A stretch of DNA of 26,951 nt, taken from assembly GCA_902364645.1 (NCBI GenBank), contig CABJEP010000013.1, positions 1 to 26,951 on the forward strand. Direction: 5' to 3'. A program made the translations under genes and the position numbers. The notes beneath the pieces were generated by a model. That model saw only the letters and a program-made list of their open reading frames with translations, was not told the DNA's origin and did no database searches. Source of the stretch: Coriobacteriaceae bacterium (lineage in GTDB: Bacteria; Actinomycetota; Coriobacteriia; Coriobacteriales; Coriobacteriaceae). Shown one piece after another: positions 21,643 to 26,951 of the stretch (positions within the stretch are counted from its first letter, which is position 1; every line of letters starts with the position of its first letter).

Positions 21643-22524
21643 CTACACCTTCTCGGGGACGTACTTGCCCAAGAGGCCGGCAGGCTTGACGAGCAGGACG
21701 ATGATCAAAACACCAAAGACGATGGAGTTGGCAAGGCTCGTGGAAATGTAAGCCTGCGCCATCGCCTCGATGATGCCGATGAGAATGCCGCCGACAAAGG
21801 CACCGGGGATGGAGCCGATGCCACCGAAGACAGCGGCATCGAAGGCCTTGATGCCAGGCATGGCACCCGTCGTGGGCTGCAGCACCGGCGAGTAGGAGCA
21901 CAGCAGCACGCCGGCGATGGCGGCAAGGGCGGAGCCGATGGCGAACGTCATCGAGATGGTGCGGTTGACGTTGATGCCCATGAGCTGAGCGGCGGCCTTG
22001 TCCTCGGACACGGCGCGCATGGCTTTGCCCATCTTGGTCTTGCCTGTAAAGAACATCAGGCCGGCCATGATAACCAGGCAGGCTACGATGGTGACGAGCG
22101 AGACGGCGCTTACGTTGAACTTGGCCAAGAACTCCGGCACCTGGAAGGTGACGAGCGAAGTGAAGTTCTTGGGTGTGGCGCCCCACAGAAGCTGCGCGGC
22201 GTTCTGCAGGAAGTAAGACACGCCGATGGCCGTGATCAGAACGGCCAGAGGGCCTGCTTGGCGCAGCGGCTTGTATGCCAGACCCTCGATGAGAACACCG
22301 AGAACCGTGCAGACCACACAAGAGAGAATTACAGATGCCCAGCCCGGGAGGCCGAGATACGACGTGGCGCAGAACGAGACATAGGCACCGACCATGATGA
22401 CGTCGCCGTGAGCGAAGTTCAGCATCTTGGCGATACCGTAGACCATGGTGTAGCCCAACGCGATGATGGCGTAGACGCTGCCCATGGACAGGCCGTTGAC
22501 CAGGTATTGGATAAAGACTGTCAT
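21643..22524 (-). CDS. livH: branched-chain amino acid ABC transporter permease LivH
   Basis: This is a 293-residue inner-membrane permease with about eight membrane segments, typical of LivH. Recognised stretches are the N-terminal LVNGLSMGSVYAIIALGYTMVYG followed by LNFAHGD, the EAA-type loop KTMGKAMRAVSEDKAAAQLMGIN-like segment near residues 185-210, and AVFGGIGSIPGAFVGGI. I chose ATG 22524 (9 nt after AGGGGG); an in-frame ATG 9 nt upstream abuts the ribosome binding site and is unlikely. Between it and livK1 is a 139-bp gap with two hairpins that may reduce read-through, keeping permease below binding-protein levels. Confidence 0.94.
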   Translation of the reverse strand: MTVFIQYLVNGLSMGSVYAIIALGYTMVYGIAKMLNFAHGDVIMVGAYVSFCATSYLGLPGWASVILSCVVCTVLGVLIEGLAYKPLRQAGPLAVLITAIGVSYFLQNAAQLLWGATPKNFTSLVTFQVPEFLAKFNVSAVSLVTIVACLVIMAGLMFFTGKTKMGKAMRAVSEDKAAAQLMGINVNRTISMTFAIGSALAAIAGVLLCSYSPVLQPTTGAMPGIKAFDAAVFGGIGSIPGAFVGGILIGIIEAMAQAYISTSLANSIVFGVLIIVLLVKPAGLLGKYVPEKV

Positions 22525-22570
22525 GTTCCACATCCCCCTTTCGAATAGGTTTCCAGTTGATGTATGAAAC

Positions 22571-22632
22571 AGGGACGTTACATCGTCCCTAGATACCAAG
22601 CAAGCAGGGAAGGCCAAAACCTCCCCTGCTTG
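22571..22632 (-). promoter_or_regulatory. two hairpins between livK1 and livH (possible attenuator)
   Basis: CAAGCAGGG/CCCTGCTTG (22601-22609 with 22624-22632) and AGGGACG/CGTCCCT (22571-22577 with 22584-22590). The second is followed on the minus strand by GTTTCATA, a weak T-tract. In binding-protein operons such structures commonly stabilise the upstream message or partly terminate it. Confidence 0.55.
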
Positions 22633-22663
22633 GGATCAAAACCGCTCTATGTAAGGCGGCCTA

Positions 22664-23851
22664 TTAGGCCTGTACGTACTTGCCGTCGGTGATGACGTAC
22701 GCCGTGGGCTCCTTCTGGACCTGACCCTTATCGTTCCAGGTGAGCTTGCCGGTCAGACCGTCAACGGTAATCTTGAGCATAGCCTTGGACAGCTTCTCGG
22801 CGACCTCGGTCGGGTCGGCGTCGACACCAAGACCGGCCTCCTTGAGGGCCTCGGCCACCGCGTGCACACCGTCGTAGGCGTCAGCGGCAAACTGGTCGGG
22901 GGTATCGCCGTACTTATCCTTGTAGGCGTTGACGAAGTCGGCGTTCTTCTCGTCGTCGGCAGAGAACGGGGTCATGAGCAGCAGACCCTCGGCAAGAGAG
23001 GTGTCGAAGCCCTCAACGCCCAGGATGCCGTCCATGCCGTCGCAGCCCATCATCTTGACGTCGTAGCCCATGTCCTTGGCGTTCTTGAGCAGGACGGACG
23101 CCGGGGTGTAGTAGATCGGCGCAAAGATCATGGTGGCGCCGGCCTGCTTGGCCTTGGTCAGCTGGTTGGTAAAGCTCGTGGCGGAGTCGTCCTTAAAGGT
23201 CTCCTCGTCGACAACCTCGAGCTTGGACTCAGCGGCCTGGGCCTTAAAGGAATCTGCGATGCCCGAAGAATAGGCGTCGCCGGAGTTATAGAACAGCACG
23301 AACTTCTCGTCCGCATACTTCTGCGCCAGGAACTTGGCAGCGTTGACACCCTGGTTGGGGTCGGTGAAGCAAACCTGGAAGACGCAATCCTTGCCGTCGG
23401 TGACGTCCTCGGAGGACGCGGACGGGGTGATCATGAACGTCTTGGGGTCGTTACCGCACTCTGCGGCAACGGCAACCGACGCGCCCGTGGTGGTCGGGCC
23501 GACGAGGGCCTGCATGCCCCAGTCGAGCAGGGTGTTGAAGGCGTTGACGGCCTTCTCGCCATCGGCCTGGTCATCCTCGGCCTTGCTGGCAAGCGGCAGC
23601 TCCTTGGTCGAGAAATCCTTGCAGCCAAGCTCGACACCCTGGGTAACGGACTTGCCGTAGGACGCGTTGGCGCCGGTCAGCGGGCCGATGGTGCCGATCT
23701 TAAACGAGTCGTCGCCCGAAGCGGAACCGCTGTCGCCGCCGTTGGAGGAGCAGCCAGCCAGAATGGACATCGCCCCCAGACCTGCTGCGCTCGCGATAAC
23801 GCTCCTGCGATTCATAACAGGGTTCAATGACTTACCGGTGAGGCTCGACAT
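22664..23851 (-). CDS. livK: branched-chain amino acid ABC transporter substrate-binding lipoprotein (copy 1)
   Basis: This is a 395-residue periplasmic-binding-protein type I (Leu/Ile/Val-binding family) lipoprotein. The signal peptide has NRRSVIA followed by a hydrophobic stretch and the lipobox LAGC, with Cys34 as the lipidation site; a Ser/Gly/Asp-rich linker follows. The mature protein opens with FKIGTIGPLTGANASYG, the family signature, and has LVGPTTTGAS (ligand loop) and ITPSASSEDVT. It captures the amino acid outside the membrane and hands it to LivHM. The ATG follows GAGGAGAG. It is strongly similar to copy 2 and lies 271 bp downstream of that gene's stop. Confidence 0.94.
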   Translation of the reverse strand: MSSLTGKSLNPVMNRRSVIASAAGLGAMSILAGCSSNGGDSGSASGDDSFKIGTIGPLTGANASYGKSVTQGVELGCKDFSTKELPLASKAEDDQADGEKAVNAFNTLLDWGMQALVGPTTTGASVAVAAECGNDPKTFMITPSASSEDVTDGKDCVFQVCFTDPNQGVNAAKFLAQKYADEKFVLFYNSGDAYSSGIADSFKAQAAESKLEVVDEETFKDDSATSFTNQLTKAKQAGATMIFAPIYYTPASVLLKNAKDMGYDVKMMGCDGMDGILGVEGFDTSLAEGLLLMTPFSADDEKNADFVNAYKDKYGDTPDQFAADAYDGVHAVAEALKEAGLGVDADPTEVAEKLSKAMLKITVDGLTGKLTWNDKGQVQKEPTAYVITDGKYVQA

Positions 23852-24122
23852 GCGGCTCTCCTCTCAAATCTCGTCGGGTTTCGGTTACCCGACAGGCCAT
23901 CCTTCGCCGTGTTCGGCGTTCGCAAAATAGTAGACGCTTTAGTTGAGAAAAGTGACGATTATTTCAACTTTTCTTTTGTTTTGCCCATTTATCCATAAAT
24001 CTGCGTATTCCTCTCGGTTTATGCAGTTTAGCCACTTTATTGTGTGAAAGTATTGTTTCCGTTCTGTTACAAGCGTCCCTGCCCTGATTAAAACAGCCTC
24101 ACCAGTCGCGTTTTGTGCACAG
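23852..24122. other. AT-rich intergenic region between the two livK paralogues
   Basis: No gene is seen. The stretch is clearly more A+T-rich than the flanking genes and probably carries a leftward promoter for copy 1 and the liv operon. TACTAT near 23928-23933 (minus strand) is a possible -10; the -35 is unclear. A short inverted repeat AGTTGA/TCAACT with 18-bp spacing lies around 23940-23970. Confidence 0.4.
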
Positions 24123-25289
24123 CTAGGCGGCGATGTACTTGCCGTCCTGAATCACATAGGCCGTAGCGGGCTTTTCGACCTGGCCCTCGTCGTTCCACGT
24201 GAGCTCACCCGTCAGGCCCTCGATCTTGATCTTGCGCATGGCACGGGCAAGGTCGTCGGCAATGTCGGCACCGTCAGCCGTAATGTCGATGCCCGCTTTA
24301 TCGATTGCCTCGGCAATCGCGTGGACGCAGTCATAGGCATCGGCGGCAAACTGGTTGGGCGTCTCGTCGTAGGCGTCCTTATAGGCCTTGACGAAGTCGG
24401 CGTTCTTCTCATCGTCGGCAGAGAACGGGGTCATGAGCAGCACGCCCTCGGCAAGAGAGGTATCGAAGCCCTCAACGGAGAGCAGACCGTCCATGCCGTC
24501 GGTGCCCATGAGGGTCATGTCGTAGCCCATGTCCTCGGCGTTCTTGAGCAGGACGGACGCCGGCGTGTAATAGATCGGGGCAAAGATAAGCGTGGCGCCA
24601 GCCTCCTTGGCCTTGGTGAGCTGGTTGGTAAAGCTCGTGGAAGAGTCGTCCTTAAAGGTCTCGGTATCGACGATGTCGAGCTTGGATGCCTTGGCCTGCT
24701 CGGCAAAAGCGTCGGCAACGCCCGAGCTGTACGTATCGCCGGAGTTGTAGAACAGGGCAATCTTGGCGTCTGCGTACTTCTCGGCCAAGAACTTCGCGGC
24801 ACTGGCGCCCATGGTGGGATCGGTGAAGCAAACCTGAAAGACCGTGGTCTTATCCTTGGTAACGTCAAGCGACGAGGCCGAAGGCGTGACCATGAGCATA
24901 TCGTCGGCAATCTCGCCCGAGACGGCGACGGCGGCACCAGTCGTGACGGGACCGACGAGCGCCTGCATGCCCCAGTCGCACAGGGTATTGAAAGCGTTGA
25001 TGGCCTTCTCTCCGTCGGCGACATCGTCCTCGGACTTAAGCGAAAGCTTGAGGTCCTTGGTCGAGAAATCCTTGGCGGCAAGCTTGGCGCCCTTCTCGGC
25101 CGAGACGCCATAGGTTGCCGCGGCGCCGGTCAGAGGGCCGATGACACCGATCTTGAAGGTCTTGCCGTCATCGGCGGAGCCGCCGTCCGAGCCACCCGAC
25201 GAGCAACCGGCAAGCGCGGCGGTGCTGCCGAGCGCCGCGGCACCGGCGAGAAAGCTCCTACGGCTGAGCGTGCTGTTGATGTTGAACAT
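24123..25289 (-). CDS. livK: branched-chain amino acid ABC transporter substrate-binding lipoprotein (copy 2)
   Basis: This 388-residue paralogue of copy 1 shows near-identical blocks such as AGATLIFAPIYYTPASVLLK and GFDTSLAEGVLLMTPFSADD. The signal peptide SRRSFLAGAAALGS fits a twin-arginine (Tat) motif and ends in a lipobox LAGC with Cys29. The mature domain opens FKIGVIGPLTGAAATYG. Start: ATG 25289 after AAGGGGG; a further 22 upstream codons are open but unsupported. Copies 1 and 2 probably arose by tandem duplication and may differ in ligand preference: copy 1 has ECGNDPK where copy 2 has GEIADD, and the ITPSAS/VTPSAS strand differs by one residue. It likely supplies ligand to the same LivHMGF. 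Confidence 0.93.
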   Translation of the reverse strand: MFNINSTLSRRSFLAGAAALGSTAALAGCSSGGSDGGSADDGKTFKIGVIGPLTGAAATYGVSAEKGAKLAAKDFSTKDLKLSLKSEDDVADGEKAINAFNTLCDWGMQALVGPVTTGAAVAVSGEIADDMLMVTPSASSLDVTKDKTTVFQVCFTDPTMGASAAKFLAEKYADAKIALFYNSGDTYSSGVADAFAEQAKASKLDIVDTETFKDDSSTSFTNQLTKAKEAGATLIFAPIYYTPASVLLKNAEDMGYDMTLMGTDGMDGLLSVEGFDTSLAEGVLLMTPFSADDEKNADFVKAYKDAYDETPNQFAADAYDCVHAIAEAIDKAGIDITADGADIADDLARAMRKIKIEGLTGELTWNDEGQVEKPATAYVIQDGKYIAA

Positions 25290-25539
25290 GGTGTCCCCCT
25301 TTTCGCTGGCCGCGGCGCGGCCGTCTTGCGGTACAGGGCAAACCTTATGGCGCAAACGTTGACAGTTTGTTACGTAAGTTCGTTTGTAGCGAGCATGTTT
25401 CCGATGTTTCCGCAGCGTTTCGGGGGTGCCGTTTTGTGCGACTCCTGTTGCCTGGCGAGCACGCGCCCTCGGTTCACGCTAGAATGCACTCAACCTTTAA
25501 GCGGTTAATCCATCCATAAGATGCACGAAGGAGCTATCT
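25290..25539. other. divergent promoter region between livK copy 2 and hom
   Basis: These 250 bp are gene-free. On the plus strand TAGAAT (25481-25486) is a plausible -10 for hom with no clear -35. TTGACA at 25350-25355 is isolated, with no matching -10. No riboswitch or T-box structure was recognised, but I cannot exclude one. Confidence 0.4.
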
Positions 25540-26883
25540 ATGAGCGAACCCCTGCGCACCGTGAACGTCGGTCTGATCGGCCTGGGAACCGTCGGCGGCG
25601 GCGTGGCCCGTCTGATCAAGAGCCACCACGATGAGTACCTGGCAGCCTACGGCATCGACCTTAAGCTGACCCGCGCCTGCGCGCTTGCCTGGGAGCAGGC
25701 CGAGGCGGCAGGCATTGAGCGCGAGGCCTTTACGAGCGACTGGCACGATGTCGTCACCGACCCCGCCGTCGACATCGTCGTCGAGCTGATCGGCGGCGAG
25801 CATCCCGCAACCGAGATCTTCACCACCGCCTTCGAGAACGGCAAGCACGTCGTCTCTGCCAACAAGGCCCTGCTGGGCCGTCATGTCGAGACGCTCGCCG
25901 AGAAGGCGCGCGCGTGCGGCGTGCAGATTAAGTGCGAGGCCAGCTGCGGCGGTGGCATCCCCATCGTGAGCACACTCGAGCACGACCTGGTGGGCAACAA
26001 GATCCTGACCATCGCCGGCATCCTCAACGGCACCACCAACTATATCCTGTCGCGCATGGACGCCGAGGGCGCCGATTACGCCGACGTGCTTGCCGACGCG
26101 CAGGCCAAGGGCTATGCCGAGGCCGACCCGTCCGCCGACGTCGACGGCTTCGACGCCGCCAGCAAGACGGCCATCCTCGCCTCCATCGGCTTTGGCACCC
26201 GCGTTACCACCGACGATGTGTACCAGCAGGGTATCCGCACCATCGGCGCCGAGGACATCGCCCAGGCCCGCGAGCTCGGCTACACCATTAAGCTGCTCGG
26301 CATCGCCCGCAACACCGACGCCGGCGTCGACGTCCGCGTGCATCCCACGCTGATCCCCGCCGACCACATGCTCGCCAAGGTCAACGGCGCCATGAACGCT
26401 GTCTACGTGGTGGGTGACGCCGTGGGCGAGACCATGTTCTACGGTGCCGGCGCAGGCTCCTTCCCCACCGCGAGCGCCGTCGTGGGCGACATCCTGTCGC
26501 TCTCCGAGCAGATCAGCCGCGGCGTGGCTCCGCTGCCCGAGATTGAGCCCTATGGCCACAACCTCGCCTTTAAGCCCATGGACGAGCTCCAGACCAAGTA
26601 CTATGTGCGCCTGAAGGTCGCCGACCGCGTGGGCGCCCTGTCCGAGACGGTCGACATCTTTGCCAAGCACAACATCTCGATCTCGCTCATCAACCAGGTC
26701 GAGGACGGCAAGTCGGGCGTCAGCGATGCCTGCTCGATCATCTTCCTGACGCACCGCGCGCTCGAGAAGGACGTCCAGGCTGCCGCCGCCGAGCTTGCCA
26801 GCGTCGATTGCGTGGCCGAGGTCGCCAACGTCCTGCGCATCGAGGACGTCGAGGCATGGACCGAAGGCGTCATGGCCAACTAG
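25540..26883 (+). CDS. hom: homoserine dehydrogenase
   Basis: The enzyme reduces aspartate-semialdehyde to homoserine with NAD(P)H, the branch step to threonine, methionine and (via threonine) isoleucine. The 447-residue protein has the Rossmann motif GLIGLGTVGGGV (11-22), HVVSANKALL (about 105-114), the catalytic region NGTTNYILSRM and YAEADPSADVDGFDAASKTAI with the conserved Lys (about 204), and a C-terminal ACT domain (about 350-430, YVRLKVADRVGALSE), which usually mediates feedback inhibition by threonine. It starts with ATG after GAAGGAG. No aspartokinase or threonine synthase is visible before the window ends. Confidence 0.97.
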   Translation: MSEPLRTVNVGLIGLGTVGGGVARLIKSHHDEYLAAYGIDLKLTRACALAWEQAEAAGIEREAFTSDWHDVVTDPAVDIVVELIGGEHPATEIFTTAFENGKHVVSANKALLGRHVETLAEKARACGVQIKCEASCGGGIPIVSTLEHDLVGNKILTIAGILNGTTNYILSRMDAEGADYADVLADAQAKGYAEADPSADVDGFDAASKTAILASIGFGTRVTTDDVYQQGIRTIGAEDIAQARELGYTIKLLGIARNTDAGVDVRVHPTLIPADHMLAKVNGAMNAVYVVGDAVGETMFYGAGAGSFPTASAVVGDILSLSEQISRGVAPLPEIEPYGHNLAFKPMDELQTKYYVRLKVADRVGALSETVDIFAKHNISISLINQVEDGKSGVSDACSIIFLTHRALEKDVQAAAAELASVDCVAEVANVLRIEDVEAWTEGVMAN

Positions 26884-26924
26884 TCCACTACTTCGAACCT
26901 CAACGGAGCTCAACGCAAAAGGCG

Positions 26925-26951
26925 CGCTGCCTGCATCAACCGCAGGCAGCG
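26925..26951 (+). terminator. terminator hairpin downstream of hom (cut by window edge)
   Basis: CGCTGCCTGC (26925-26934) is the exact complement of GCAGGCAGCG (26942-26951), with a 7-nt loop, 41 nt after the hom stop. The stem continues to the window end, so a T-run would lie outside it and cannot be seen. Confidence 0.7.

Noticed and set aside
20461..22548. A very long rightward open frame antisense to livG-livM-livH, with a highly charged His/Asp/Gly-rich product
   Set aside because: It mirrors the codon pattern of the real genes on the other strand, has no recognisable domain, and would conflict with well-supported Liv proteins. Long antisense frames are expected in G+C-rich DNA.
25534..26913. 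Leftward open frame covering hom
   Set aside because: An antisense shadow of hom, whose protein is unmistakable; the shadow product is a low-complexity Gly/Ala/Asp/Val/His mixture without motifs.
1..26951. CRISPR array, insertion sequence or complete prophage
   Set aside because: I saw no regularly spaced direct repeats, no transposase or integrase gene, and no phage structural genes. The repeats present are isolated palindromes and one tRNA-end duplication.

Overview
The window looks like chromosomal DNA of a Coriobacteriia actinomycete, most likely Collinsella. The evidence is the first ~46 nt of a 16S rRNA gene at the left edge, actinobacterial-style gene families, and a moderately G+C-rich background. 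The genus is my inference from the sequence; no database search was possible.

Positions 1-11570 are transcribed leftward and are mostly core genome. From left to right they hold: the 5' end of 16S rRNA with its leader; the infC-rpmI-rplT translation operon (IF3, L35, L20) with its terminator; a tRNA-Leu(CAA) with a duplicated copy of its 3' end downstream; a transglutaminase-like protein; class II fructose-bisphosphate aldolase; an MBL-fold hydrolase; the bifunctional (p)ppGpp synthetase/hydrolase Rel; and a 1095-residue protein joining a complete RecJ exonuclease to a RecQ-like helicase.

Positions 11795-18455 are a patchwork with frequent strand switches and many palindromes. They hold a BASS-family sodium symporter, cutC, a BrnT/BrnA toxin-antitoxin pair, a self-regulated PadR module (padR, a HAAS/DUF1700 membrane protein and a short membrane protein), and a visibly G+C-richer AraC-regulator/MFS-exporter pair that looks horizontally acquired.

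Positions 18990-25289 form a leftward branched-chain amino acid ABC transporter locus: two tandem paralogous lipoprotein binding proteins, then permeases LivH and LivM and ATPases LivG and LivF. At the right edge homoserine dehydrogenase (hom) reads rightward and divergently. Branched-chain amino acid import next to hom, the branch to threonine and methionine (threonine also feeds isoleucine), gives this end an amino-acid theme.

No clearly undescribed large system is visible. The best leads are the RecJ-RecQ fusion, the duplicated tRNA 3' end with palindromic filler, the leaderless BrnTA operon whose antitoxin tail is encoded by a palindromic repeat, two ~95-nt near-perfect hairpins at gene ends, and an ATA start for infC.
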